From: Planctomycetia bacterium
Lineage (GTDB): Bacteria; Planctomycetota; Phycisphaerae; Phycisphaerales; SM1A02
NCBI GenBank assembly: GCA_005792145.1
Contig: SXSS01000035.1
Span: 1-37,333 of the forward strand
Direction: 5' to 3'
Length of the DNA: 37,333 nt
Shown here piece by piece: positions 1 to 8,188 of the stretch; within the stretch, counting starts at the first letter, position 1; each line of letters opens with the position of its first letter. The notes below the pieces were generated by a model. That model did no database searches. It saw nothing but the letters and a program-made list of their open reading frames with translations, and was not told where the DNA came from. The position numbers were made by a program, and so were the translations under genes.

Positions 1-1194
1 AACTCTTCCCCCGTTTGTGACTGTTTTTCCCTTCTTTTCAGCCTTCGTGCCCGAGTGAAACATCAGCGGGCCTGTCGGGGAGGAACTCGCCTTGGGAAGA
101 GGTTCTAGCCCAGTTATTGGCAGTCCCTTGCGGACCTCACCTGGATACCCCTCGCTGCAGACCACCACGCAGCAAGCCGTACGAGGGTCGAAGCTGAATT
201 CCGCATCCGCAAGATGGCCGGTCGCCGTAAGCCAAAGGGTCTTCAGCAAGTCACCTTGAAAGCGAGCCATAAGCACTTGAGTCTCCGGATCGCCAAATCG
301 GCAGTTGAATTCGAGGACTTTGGGACCCGCATGAGTCAGCATCAAGCCCGCGAAAAGCACCCCTCGAAATTCGATTCCCTGTCGGCGAAGTCCATCGACC
401 GCTGGGACGAAAACATCCCGTGCAATGACTTGAAGATCAGCGTCGCTCAGAAGGGGCGTTGGGCAGAATGCGCCCATCCCGCCAGTATTTGGTCCAGTAT
501 CTCCATCGCCAACTTGTTTGTGATCTTGGCAAGTGTCGAGCACCGTGATTGTTCGGCCATCAACAAGTGCGAGCACAGAAACTTCTTGTCCTTCAAGTTT
601 TTCTTCGATGACGACTGAAGTTCCTGCTTCACCAAAATCCTTTGATTCCATACATTTTCGAACTGCTGCGATTGCTTCGTGTTTGTCTTTGCATACTGTC
701 ACCCCTTTGCCCGCGCATAATCCAGTTGCCTTTACTACGCAAGGTTCGTCGCGTTCAGTGACATAAGCAAGTGCTGCCCCAAGTGTCGTGCAAACGCGGC
801 CCTCTGGCGTTGGGATTGATGTTTGGCGCATGATGGTCTTTGCATACGCCTTGTCCCATTCCAACCGAGCAGCTGCTTTGGTGGGACCAAAGATTGGTCG
901 GTCTGGAGTTGCCAACGCATCAACCATTCCTTCCGCGAGTGGTCCTTCTGGTCCAATGATGATGAACCCAATGTTCTCTTGTACGAGCCATCTTTCGAGG
1001 TAATACTTTCGCTTGAGAGAAAATTCCTCTGGGCACGCGGTGCCCAGTTCAAGCAACCCTGCATTGGCATTCGGATCGACCCAGAGTTTTCCAAGATGTG
1101 TCGATTGCGATAGTCGCCATGCAATGGCATGTTCTCGTCCTCCAGCACCAATGAGGAGAACGTTCACTTTTTCTGGCAATGGGAGTGACGACAT
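1..1194 (-). CDS. purD: Phosphoribosylamine-glycine ligase (GARS), C-terminus cut by the window edge
   Basis: Joins glycine to 5-phosphoribosylamine using ATP, the second step of de novo purine synthesis, in the cytosol. The reading frame is open from the ATG at 1194 to position 1, giving 398 codons with no stop. Bacterial PurD is usually about 420-430 residues, so roughly 25-35 are missing. Near the N-terminus is the GGREHAIAW motif. The ATP-grasp region follows with KATGLCAGKGV (usually KADGLAAGKGV, so D to T and A to C here), then EEKLEGQEVSV, the very conserved DHKQVGDGDTGPNTGGMGAF, and EFNCRFGDPETQVL. The last visible residues, TNGGRV, match the start of the family's C-terminal domain end. 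No clear Shine-Dalgarno site precedes the ATG. The gene is divergent from the secreted-protein gene at 1308. The assignment is secure. Confidence 0.96.
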   Translation of the reverse strand, partial: MSSLPLPEKVNVLLIGAGGREHAIAWRLSQSTHLGKLWVDPNANAGLLELGTACPEEFSLKRKYYLERWLVQENIGFIIIGPEGPLAEGMVDALATPDRPIFGPTKAAARLEWDKAYAKTIMRQTSIPTPEGRVCTTLGAALAYVTERDEPCVVKATGLCAGKGVTVCKDKHEAIAAVRKCMESKDFGEAGTSVVIEEKLEGQEVSVLALVDGRTITVLDTCQDHKQVGDGDTGPNTGGMGAFCPTPLLSDADLQVIARDVFVPAVDGLRRQGIEFRGVLFAGLMLTHAGPKVLEFNCRFGDPETQVLMARFQGDLLKTLWLTATGHLADAEFSFDPRTACCVVVCSEGYPGEVRKGLPITGLEPLPKASSSPTGPLMFHSGTKAEKKGKTVTNGGRV

Positions 1195-1288
1195 ATTTGC
1201 TACTTGTAATTTTTTCAGAGGAGATAAGAAGCATATCTGCGAAAATCGAAGAACGACGAGTGTAACGAGCAACGAGCAAAGGTCAGTC

Positions 1289-1297
1289 TGCTAACCT
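1289..1297 (+). promoter_or_regulatory. Candidate extended -10 promoter for the secreted protein-trxB pair
   Basis: TGCTAACCT lies 11 nt before the ATG at 1308 and matches the extended -10 form TGnTANNNT. No convincing -35 hexamer is seen. The predicted 5' leader is only a few nucleotides and holds no Shine-Dalgarno site. Just upstream, ACGAG occurs three times at 1256, 1265 and 1272, which could be chance or a small binding site. Confidence 0.4.
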
Positions 1298-1307
1298 TCT
1301 AGTTCTT

Positions 1308-2792
1308 ATGGGCACGAATTTTTCAACCTGTTTTGGTCGCGTTCTAATGTTTGGTTCCGCTCTTATGGTTGCCGCATCCGTCTATGCGGAGGATGCCACA
1401 ATGGTTGCCGATTTGAACAAACCGCTGAAGGCGATTGCCCAGAAAGATCGGAGCGCACCACTCCTGTTTGCCGCATATCTGAAGATGACCCCGCCTCCGA
1501 TGGAACTTGGAGAAGATTTCAACCAATCAACAATCTGGAACAAGATGGAGCGTTGGGACGAAGTTTCCAAGTGGGCCCAAGCAAACTCGGTAATGGGCGA
1601 GGCGTTGATCGCCGCACAGTCTGCGCCTGTCTTTGGTTTGCAATATGGGACCAAAGGAGTCGATCAAGCATGGGTGAAGGCTGGAGTGACGATTTCATTT
1701 GGTGATGGAGCAAATGATGGTCGCATGAATTGCAACTACTTTCGTGCGATTCGAGCAATCGGCGCTTATGCCACTGCAGAGATGTATCGCCTTGGAGATG
1801 CTGGAAAATTTGATGATGCCTTTGCAATTGGAATTGCATATGCGCGAATCCTCCGCCAAGTGTGCGAGCAAAATATGTTGGAAGAAAAGTTGTTCGCCTT
1901 GGAAAACCTGGCGGAAAATCTTTCGATTCATCGGGACTTTATGTGGGGGAATTTGGATCGACTTCCTGTCGAAGTGATGCAAAAAGTTGCGCTCAAGGAA
2001 TATTCATTTCTCAAGCCAGCGGATAACGAAAAACTGCGCCGCTTGCAGATGCCAGAAGGTGACCAAATTATTGCGGCGGCGGTGCTCAATCGAGCGTTGA
2101 AATCAACGGGCGGAAATATAGATCCCGAGCAATTTGCACAAGTGATCGGCGAGTATGAGTTGGCTGTCGCTCCGCTGCAATCGTTTGGAACGCAAGAGAT
2201 GTGGAGGCGAATTTCAACTGTTCATGGTTCGCTGGAAGCGAGTGATGAAAAATTAAAAGATGTTTATGACGACTGGTGGCGTCGCTGGAAGTTGCGGCCA
2301 GATTCTGTGATGCAGAAAACATCTACGGAGTTGTCTCGGACGAACCCAATCAAATATGGGATTGTTGTGACGATGGTTCGTGATCTTGCGCGCGCCTTTG
2401 CTTGGCGCGATGCGGTGATTGCCCAGATCAATGGCACTGTTGTTGCCGCTGGATTATGCGGGTATTACAAGGATGTAAAGAACACATGGCCGAAGAGCCC
2501 AGAGAGGGCTTACGCGGTTTCCATCCCAAAGCGATTCGACTTTGATCCATTTTCAAAATCTGATTCAAAGATCAAAATGGTGCCGCATTTGAAATATCGC
2601 CTCTTGACTTCTCGCCAAGCAATTGGCACTCCATTCGGTCCCGTATGGGCGACAGGCTGCATGTTGTGGGCTGTTGGAGCAAATCACGAAGATGACGATG
2701 GTGCCACCCACTCGGTGGATGGTTCAGTGGGAGACTTGGTGCTTTGGCCGCCGGTTCGGGCACTTGCCAGACAAGAAGGATTGCTGAAATGA
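1308..2792 (+). CDS. Secreted protein of unknown function (494 aa)
   Basis: I do not recognise a named family. The N-terminus is a typical Sec signal peptide: a short polar start, a hydrophobic stretch to about residue 24 and a likely cut after VYA, so the mature protein is probably exported. The middle is helix-rich, with alanine- and leucine-heavy stretches. The last 100 residues read like an end seen in many planctomycete secreted proteins (recalled, not searched): a DPFSK segment, then a TGCMLWAVG strand, an acidic EDDDGATHSVDG loop and a GDLVLWPP ending. Its stop codon overlaps the trxB start as ATGA, so the two are translationally coupled. Its role and any link to thioredoxin reductase are unknown. 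The start is the first ATG and gives the signal peptide directly. Confidence 0.85.
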   Translation: MGTNFSTCFGRVLMFGSALMVAASVYAEDATMVADLNKPLKAIAQKDRSAPLLFAAYLKMTPPPMELGEDFNQSTIWNKMERWDEVSKWAQANSVMGEALIAAQSAPVFGLQYGTKGVDQAWVKAGVTISFGDGANDGRMNCNYFRAIRAIGAYATAEMYRLGDAGKFDDAFAIGIAYARILRQVCEQNMLEEKLFALENLAENLSIHRDFMWGNLDRLPVEVMQKVALKEYSFLKPADNEKLRRLQMPEGDQIIAAAVLNRALKSTGGNIDPEQFAQVIGEYELAVAPLQSFGTQEMWRRISTVHGSLEASDEKLKDVYDDWWRRWKLRPDSVMQKTSTELSRTNPIKYGIVVTMVRDLARAFAWRDAVIAQINGTVVAAGLCGYYKDVKNTWPKSPERAYAVSIPKRFDFDPFSKSDSKIKMVPHLKYRLLTSRQAIGTPFGPVWATGCMLWAVGANHEDDDGATHSVDGSVGDLVLWPPVRALARQEGLLK

Positions 2793-3772
2793 CGAAGGCC
2801 GATGGAGTCGAACGAATCTTGATCATCGGATCTGGACCTGCGGGTTGGACGGCGGCGATTTATGCGGCGCGCGCGAATCTCTCCCCGCTTTGCGTGATCG
2901 GAGTGCCCCGATCCGATCCCGCGCCAGTCTTGCCAGGTGGTCAATTGATGCTGACGACTGAGGTCGAGAATTATCCTGGTTTTCCTTCGGGTGTGACCGG
3001 CCCGGAGCTTATGGAGCACTTTCGCAAGCAAGCCGAAAAATTTGGCACTCGCATTTGCGAAGACGATGTCACTGAGTGCAATTTTCAAGTGCGTCCATTT
3101 GAGGTGAAACTTGCAAGTGGAAAAACACTGCGTGCGCATAGCGTCATCATCGCGACAGGAGCCGTTGCGAATTGGGTTGGAGCGCCAAACGAATTGCGAT
3201 TGGCGCAAATTGGTGGCGGCGTGAGCGCTTGTGCGGTTTGCGATGGTGCGCTGCCGGTCTATCGCGGCAAAGAACTCGCTGTCATTGGCGGGGGTGATAC
3301 TGCAATGGAAGAGGCGACATATCTGACGAAATTTGCGTCCAAGGTGTATGTCATTCATCGGCGCGATTCATTCCGCGCTTCCAAGGTGATGCAAGACCGA
3401 CTTTTTTCGATGCCCAATGCGGTCGCGGTTTGGAATAAAAAGTTGGTGAATGTGACGGGGGCGGAGCGAATCGAATCTGTTGAACTGGAAGACACTGTGA
3501 CTGGCGCGCGATCGTCGCTGACTGTCAGTGGACTATTTATCGCAATCGGCCATTCGCCTGCGACGGATTTCCTGCGCTCATCTGGAGTTGCGTTGGATGA
3601 GAAGGGTTACATCGCGCTTACCACTCGTTCTTGCGCAACGAACTTGGACGGCGTCTTTGCCGCAGGAGATGTTGCGGACGCGCATTATCGCCAAGCGATC
3701 ACCGCTGCGGGAATGGGTTGTCAAGCGGCGCTCGAATCCGAGCGATGGCTTTCTGCTCAGGGTGTGCACTGA
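2789..3772 (+). CDS. trxB: Thioredoxin-disulfide reductase
   Basis: FAD enzyme that passes electrons from NADPH to thioredoxin in the cytosol. It has 327 residues, close to the usual 310-330. The FAD-binding GSGPAG is at residues 14-19 and the redox-active CAVC pair is at 148-151 followed by DG. The NADPH-binding GGGDTA is at 167-172, HRRDSFRAS (2'-phosphate recognition) at 190-198, and the C-terminal FAD motif AAGDVAD at 291-297. An in-frame start exists at 2744, but the ATG at 2789 gives the standard N-terminus and forms an ATGA overlap with the preceding gene. No thioredoxin gene is in the window. Its 3' end converges on aspS only 9 nt away, with no visible terminator. Confidence 0.95.
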   Translation: MTKADGVERILIIGSGPAGWTAAIYAARANLSPLCVIGVPRSDPAPVLPGGQLMLTTEVENYPGFPSGVTGPELMEHFRKQAEKFGTRICEDDVTECNFQVRPFEVKLASGKTLRAHSVIIATGAVANWVGAPNELRLAQIGGGVSACAVCDGALPVYRGKELAVIGGGDTAMEEATYLTKFASKVYVIHRRDSFRASKVMQDRLFSMPNAVAVWNKKLVNVTGAERIESVELEDTVTGARSSLTVSGLFIAIGHSPATDFLRSSGVALDEKGYIALTTRSCATNLDGVFAAGDVADAHYRQAITAAGMGCQAALESERWLSAQGVH

Positions 3773-3781
3773 TCGAACAAA

Positions 3782-5575
3782 TTACGCCGGCGTGACGGTG
3801 CTTTTGACGCTGAGTTCGCGAAGTTGATCATCGCTGATTGGACTTGGCGCTTCGATCATCAGATCGCCGCCAGATTGAGTCTTTGGGAATGCAATCACAT
3901 CACGAATATTGTCCGTACCGACGACATGCATCACGAGGCGATCAAGTCCGAAAGCAATTCCGCCGTGCGGAGGCGCGCCGTGGCGAAGTGCCGAAAGTAA
4001 GAAGCCAAACTTCGCTTGCGCTTCTTCATTTGTGAGACCGATGAGGTTGAAAACGCGCTGCTGCACATCCATACGGTGCATGCGGATCGAGCCTCCAGCG
4101 ATTTCGCTTCCGTTGAGCACCAAGTCATACCCTGCGGAGAGGCATGCGCCTGGATCACTTTCCAAAATTCCGAATTGATCTGGATTTGGGCTGGTGAATG
4201 GATGATGCAGTGCAACCCATCGCTTGCCTTCATCGTCCCATTCGAACATTGGAAAGTCGATGACCCAAAGGAAATTCCATTTTCCTTCTGGGATGAGTTT
4301 CAAGTCGTTGGCGATTCGCAGTCGAAGTTCGCCCATCGTCTTTGTTGCAATATCCCAAGAATCCGCGGCGAAAAGAACAGCGTCTCCGACTTCAAGCTTA
4401 AGTCGTGTTTTCAATTCCTCCGCAATCGGTCCAATGAATTTGGCGATTCCAGATTCGAAGCCTGCAGCGGTGTACTTCACAACTGGAACGCCGCCTGCGC
4501 GGAATGTCTTGACCCACTCGCTATAACCATCAGTCATCTTGCGAGTAAGTTTTTCTGCGCCGCCAGGAATCTTCAAGCATTTCACAACGCCGGACTTGCC
4601 CGTCGGACTTCGTTTGGCGAGTGCCTGCTGAAAGACGGCAAAGTCGCACTTTGCGGCAAGATCGGAGACATCTTGGATGAAGAGATCGAATCGCGTGTCT
4701 GGTCGATCGATGCCATACTTTTCCATTGCATCGATCCAAGTGATGCGCGGAAGCGTTCCAACATCGTATGAAAACAGCTCTGTCCACAGACCTGCGACGA
4801 AACCGCTCATTATGTCCATGATGTCGGAGCGTTCGACGAAACTCATCTCCAAATCGATCTGGCTGAATTCTGCTTGTCGATCCGCGCGTGGATCTTCATC
4901 ACGCAGGCAGCGACAAATTTGCAGATAACGGTCGCATCCAGCAACCATCAAAATCTGCTTGAAAAGCTGAGGACTTTGCGGAAGGGCATACCACTGCCCC
5001 GGATGAAGTCTGCTTGGAACGACGAAGTCGCGCGCGCCTTCTGGAGTGCTCTTGATCAGGAGCGGCGTTTCAATTTCGAGAAAACGATGTTGCGCAAAAT
5101 AATCGCGCGTGAATTTGGTGATGCGAGAACGAGTCTTCAAAATGCTCTGCATACGCGGGCGGCGCAAGTCGATGTATCGATATTTCAGCCTCGTTTCTTC
5201 GTTGATCTTGTCGGCGTCGTGCTCGTCGGGAAGAATTGGTGGTGCTTCTGCTTTATTGAAGATCTCGATTTCTTCGGCGACTAATTCCACTTCGCCGCTG
5301 GCGAGTTTGGGATTCGCACCGCCGGTGCGAATGCGGACTGTCCCGCGAACCGCGATCACATCTTCGCGTCGCAATCCACGCGCACTTTCAATCAGAGCGG
5401 CAGCACTTGATTCGATTCCAAAGACAACTTGGGCGAGACCTTCTTTGTCTCGAAGATCCACAAAGAAAAGTCCTTTCCCTTGTTCTCGGTATGTATTGAT
5501 CCAACCGCAAAGCGTGACAGTTTGTCCTGCATGTGATGGTCGAAGTTCGCCGCAATATTGTGTTCGTTTCAGCAT
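3782..5575 (-). CDS. aspS: Aspartyl-tRNA synthetase, bacterial type
   Basis: Class II synthetase that charges tRNA with aspartate. The chosen start, ATG at 5575, gives 597 residues, as usual for bacterial AspRS. The frame is open further upstream, but that extension has no family sequence. The N-terminal OB-fold anticodon domain starts near GWINTYREQGKG. Then come YRYIDLRRP, the TPEGARDFVVPSR flipping loop at about 177-189, motif 2 as CLRDEDPRADRQAEFSQID with the catalytic Arg at 225, a GAD insertion domain, and motif 3 as GIAFGLDRLVMHVVGTDN. The position that helps set Asp-only versus Asp/Asn charging (His or Leu after RRRD in known enzymes) is Gln here, so tRNA specificity cannot be told from sequence. 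AAGGAA lies about 15 nt upstream of the start. Confidence 0.97.
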   Translation of the reverse strand: MLKRTQYCGELRPSHAGQTVTLCGWINTYREQGKGLFFVDLRDKEGLAQVVFGIESSAAALIESARGLRREDVIAVRGTVRIRTGGANPKLASGEVELVAEEIEIFNKAEAPPILPDEHDADKINEETRLKYRYIDLRRPRMQSILKTRSRITKFTRDYFAQHRFLEIETPLLIKSTPEGARDFVVPSRLHPGQWYALPQSPQLFKQILMVAGCDRYLQICRCLRDEDPRADRQAEFSQIDLEMSFVERSDIMDIMSGFVAGLWTELFSYDVGTLPRITWIDAMEKYGIDRPDTRFDLFIQDVSDLAAKCDFAVFQQALAKRSPTGKSGVVKCLKIPGGAEKLTRKMTDGYSEWVKTFRAGGVPVVKYTAAGFESGIAKFIGPIAEELKTRLKLEVGDAVLFAADSWDIATKTMGELRLRIANDLKLIPEGKWNFLWVIDFPMFEWDDEGKRWVALHHPFTSPNPDQFGILESDPGACLSAGYDLVLNGSEIAGGSIRMHRMDVQQRVFNLIGLTNEEAQAKFGFLLSALRHGAPPHGGIAFGLDRLVMHVVGTDNIRDVIAFPKTQSGGDLMIEAPSPISDDQLRELSVKSTVTPA

Positions 5576-5604
5576 GTTCAAATTCCAATTCCTTCGGGTT
5601 GGGG

Positions 5605-5613
5605 ATGGTAGCG
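5605..5613 (-). promoter_or_regulatory. Candidate -10 element for aspS
   Basis: On the minus strand CGCTACCAT reads as a -10 hexamer TACCAT preceded by GC, like other promoters in this window. It would start a leader of about 20 nt that keeps the AAGGAA site. No clear -35 hexamer is present. Confidence 0.3.
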
Positions 5614-5632
5614 AGACGGCAAATGATTGCGC

Positions 5633-5641
5633 TGTTAGGCT
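5633..5641 (+). promoter_or_regulatory. Candidate extended -10 placing the lpxB transcript start at its GTG codon
   Basis: TGTTAGGCT ends exactly 6 nt before the GTG start at 5648. Transcription would then begin on or next to the start codon, giving a leaderless message. No Shine-Dalgarno site is present. The hexamer TAGGCT is a weak match to TATAAT. Confidence 0.3.
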
Positions 5642-5647
5642 TCGTCG

Positions 5648-6805
5648 GTGGCAGGAACTGCGCCGATCATCCTCTTCACAGCGTTCGAACCCTCTGGGGA
5701 TGCGCACGCGGCTCCCGTCATTCGCGAACTTCGCCGATTGAATCCAGAGCTGCGAATTGTCGCCTGGGGTGGTCGTCGGATGGAAGCCGCTGGGGCGGAA
5801 ATGATGGGTCGAACTGCGGATGATGGAACAATGGGAATTCCAGCATTGGACAAGATTTTGGCGATTCGCAAAGTTGCTGGCGAGATTGACCGATGGGCCG
5901 CGATCAATCAAGTTGCTGTTCATGTTCCAGTCGATTCGCCCGCCGCGAATTTTCCGATGTGTAAGCGAATGAAAAAGCGTGGAGCGCGCGTCGTGCATTT
6001 GGTTGCCCCGCAAATGTGGGCATGGGGTGGTTGGAGGATCCATAAACTTCGTCGGTTGACGGATCATGTGATTTGTCTCTTGCCATTTGAAGAAGCTTGG
6101 TTTCGCGCGCGAGGAGTTGATGCGACATTTGTCGGACACCCAGTTTTGAATGATGCGCTTGAAATTTCCGCGAATTCAAACGAATGGAAAGAGCCCGCGG
6201 ACGGAACCCCAAAAGTCCTTCTGCTGCCAGGTTCGAGGTCAATCGAAGTAGATCGCAATGGAGCGCTCTTGCTCGAAATTTTCGCCGCAATTCGCCGTGA
6301 CTTTCCACGGTCGACCGCGGTCATTGCCGCGGCGAGCCCAGTCGTAGCGAAACGATTTGAAAAAATCGCTGGAACTCTGCCGGCCGGTACAACATTGATG
6401 ACCAATGTGATCGATCAGTCCGCCGCGTGGTGCGACTTCGCGGTGGCCGTTTCGGGGACAGTCACCTTGGATTTGACTCGCGCACGCAAGCCCGTCATCG
6501 GTGTGTATCGCGCGGGAACACTCGCGTGTATGGGCGCACGAATCATGCTGAAGGCGCCGTATCGTTTGTTGCCAAACATTCTGGCAGGCCGAGCATTGGT
6601 GCCGGAGTTTGTTCCATATTCTGGATCCTCCGCGCCCATTATCGCGGCCGCCGTGAAGATGGCGGGGGATGCGCAGTGGCGCGCGGAAATCTCCCGTGGA
6701 CTTGATGCGGTTGCCGCGACTTTCGCGGGTCATAATCCAGGATTGGAATCTGCTTATGTCATTCTGCGTGTTGCGAGGCTTTCAGTGGGTCAGCCTTCAA
6801 CTTGA
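5648..6805 (+). CDS. lpxB: Lipid-A-disaccharide synthase
   Basis: Membrane-associated GT19 glycosyltransferase that joins UDP-2,3-diacylglucosamine and lipid X into the lipid A disaccharide. It has 385 residues, the usual size. EPSGD is at 14-18 (family A-G-E-x-S-G-D). VDSPAANF is at 95-102, with Asp96 matching the catalytic Asp of the family's DxPdFN motif. PQMWAW is at 121-126, LPFE at 145-148, FVGHP at 161-165, LLPGSRSIE at 192-200, and LLPNILAGRALVPEF at 307-321. The start must be GTG at 5648, because a TAG lies in frame 12 nt upstream and the next internal start would remove EPSGD. It points to an LPS-type outer membrane. No other lpx gene is nearby, and the next gene downstream is the liv operon after 104 nt. 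Confidence 0.92.
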   Translation: MAGTAPIILFTAFEPSGDAHAAPVIRELRRLNPELRIVAWGGRRMEAAGAEMMGRTADDGTMGIPALDKILAIRKVAGEIDRWAAINQVAVHVPVDSPAANFPMCKRMKKRGARVVHLVAPQMWAWGGWRIHKLRRLTDHVICLLPFEEAWFRARGVDATFVGHPVLNDALEISANSNEWKEPADGTPKVLLLPGSRSIEVDRNGALLLEIFAAIRRDFPRSTAVIAAASPVVAKRFEKIAGTLPAGTTLMTNVIDQSAAWCDFAVAVSGTVTLDLTRARKPVIGVYRAGTLACMGARIMLKAPYRLLPNILAGRALVPEFVPYSGSSAPIIAAAVKMAGDAQWRAEISRGLDAVAATFAGHNPGLESAYVILRVARLSVGQPST

Positions 6806-6817
6806 GTATCAAATCAC

Positions 6818-6825
6818 GCTAAACT
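6818..6825 (+). promoter_or_regulatory. Candidate -10 element for the liv operon
   Basis: GCTAAACT in the lpxB-livJ gap contains the -10 hexamer TAAACT at 6820-6825. TTCAAC about 18 bp upstream, inside the end of lpxB, could act as a weak -35. The predicted leader is about 78 nt. Confidence 0.4.
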
Positions 6826-6909
6826 TGCAAAACGAAAATCTCGAATGTGAGCAGAGAGAATTTGCAAAGCAATCACGAACTTGGAAAAATCAATTTGGAG
6901 AATCTATAG

Positions 6910-8127
6910 ATGAAGAATTCCGCACTCTTGTTTTCAATCTTTGGCGCTTGCTCTGTTCTGCTTGTTGCAGCGCAAGACCCAAAGGTTGCCGCGCCAGCAT
7001 CTGCAGGAACGCTCAAGATCATTTCAAGTCTTCCACGCACGGGGAGTGCAAACGCACAGACCAACACTATGGTCAATGGAATCAAGTTGGCGATCGATGA
7101 AGTCGGTGGTCAAATTGATGGATGGAAGATTGCATATGAGGACATGGATGATGCGAGTCCGCAGCGCGGAAATTGGGATCCTGCAGTTGAAGCGCAGAAC
7201 GCCAACGCAGCCGTCAAGGATGATCAGTGCATCGCATATATCGGGACTTTCAATTCTGGAGCAGCGAAGGTTGCGATACCGATTCTCAATCGTGCGGGTC
7301 TTGCGATGGTCAGCCCTGCCAATACATATCCAGGTTTGACCAAGCCTGGTTTCGGTGAAGCAAACGAGCCTGATGTCTATCGCCCCTCTGGAACAATCAA
7401 TTATTTCCGTGTTGTTCCCACCGATGATTTGCAAGGAGTCGAAGCCGCGAACTGGGCGAAATCGCTGCAGGCAAAGAAAGTCTTCATCTTGAACGACCGC
7501 GAGCTGTACGGCAAAGGAATCACGGATGTCTTTCGCAAGCAAGCCGAAAAAATCGGAATCGAAGTCGTTGGCTTTGAGGGAATTGATTCAAAGGCGGCAA
7601 ATTATCGATCGCTCGCTACGAAGGTGAAAGCAACAAGTCCAGACTTGGTCTATTTCGGTGGAACGACGCAGAGCAATGCTGGACAGGTCGCCAAAGATTT
7701 GCGATCTGGTGGATTCCAAGGGATGTTCATGGTGCCGGACGGATGCTTTGAACAAGCGTTTATTGAAGCTGCTGGCGCGGCAAATCTGAATGACAAGACA
7801 TACATCACCTTTGGTGGATTGCCTCCTGAAAAAATGACCGGTAAAGGCGCAGAGTTTCGCGACGCATACAAACTGAAGTTCGGCGCGGAGCCCGAGGCCT
7901 ATGCGTCGTATGGATATGAAGCTGCTCGAGTTTTCTTGCAGGCGATCGCGCAAGCGAAGACAAAGGATCGCGCGGGAATTCTTGCTGCGGTCTCCGCGAC
8001 GAAAGATTTCAATGGCGTGCTGGGAAAGTGGAGTTTCGACGCCAACGGCGATACATCAAGCCGTGTGATGAGCGGACAGACAGTTCAAGACGGAAAATTT
8101 GTGTTTGTGAAAATCTTGGGCAACTGA
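6910..8127 (+). CDS. livJ: Branched-chain amino acid ABC transporter, periplasmic binding protein
   Basis: Type I periplasmic binding protein of the hydrophobic amino acid (HAAT) uptake family. It captures the substrate outside the inner membrane and delivers it to LivHM. It has 405 residues: a Sec signal peptide over about the first 21, then the family pattern of an ISSLPRTGSANA start, NGIKLAIDEVGG, a cofactor-like YIGTFNSGAAKVAIPI strand, GLAMVSPANTYPGLT, FRVVPTDDLQG, and KKVFILNDRELYGKG. The C-terminal lobe has SYGYEAARVFLQAI. GGAGAA sits about 8 nt before the ATG. It is the first gene of livJHMGF. Substrate choice among Leu, Ile, Val, other amino acids or urea cannot be read from sequence, so the livJ name means family member. 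Confidence 0.9.
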   Translation: MKNSALLFSIFGACSVLLVAAQDPKVAAPASAGTLKIISSLPRTGSANAQTNTMVNGIKLAIDEVGGQIDGWKIAYEDMDDASPQRGNWDPAVEAQNANAAVKDDQCIAYIGTFNSGAAKVAIPILNRAGLAMVSPANTYPGLTKPGFGEANEPDVYRPSGTINYFRVVPTDDLQGVEAANWAKSLQAKKVFILNDRELYGKGITDVFRKQAEKIGIEVVGFEGIDSKAANYRSLATKVKATSPDLVYFGGTTQSNAGQVAKDLRSGGFQGMFMVPDGCFEQAFIEAAGAANLNDKTYITFGGLPPEKMTGKGAEFRDAYKLKFGAEPEAYASYGYEAARVFLQAIAQAKTKDRAGILAAVSATKDFNGVLGKWSFDANGDTSSRVMSGQTVQDGKFVFVKILGN

Positions 8128-8188
8128 TTTTCGAATTTCTTAGGCTTCGAATTGATCCCGACAAGGCGAGACCGAATCTTCCATTCAC

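Noticed and set aside
823-1294. Several small rightward frames opposite purD
   Set aside because: The purD frame is continuous through this region with conserved motifs, so these are shadows.
4016-4771. 251-codon open frame antisense to aspS
   Set aside because: Shadow of aspS, which has all class II motifs in the opposite strand.
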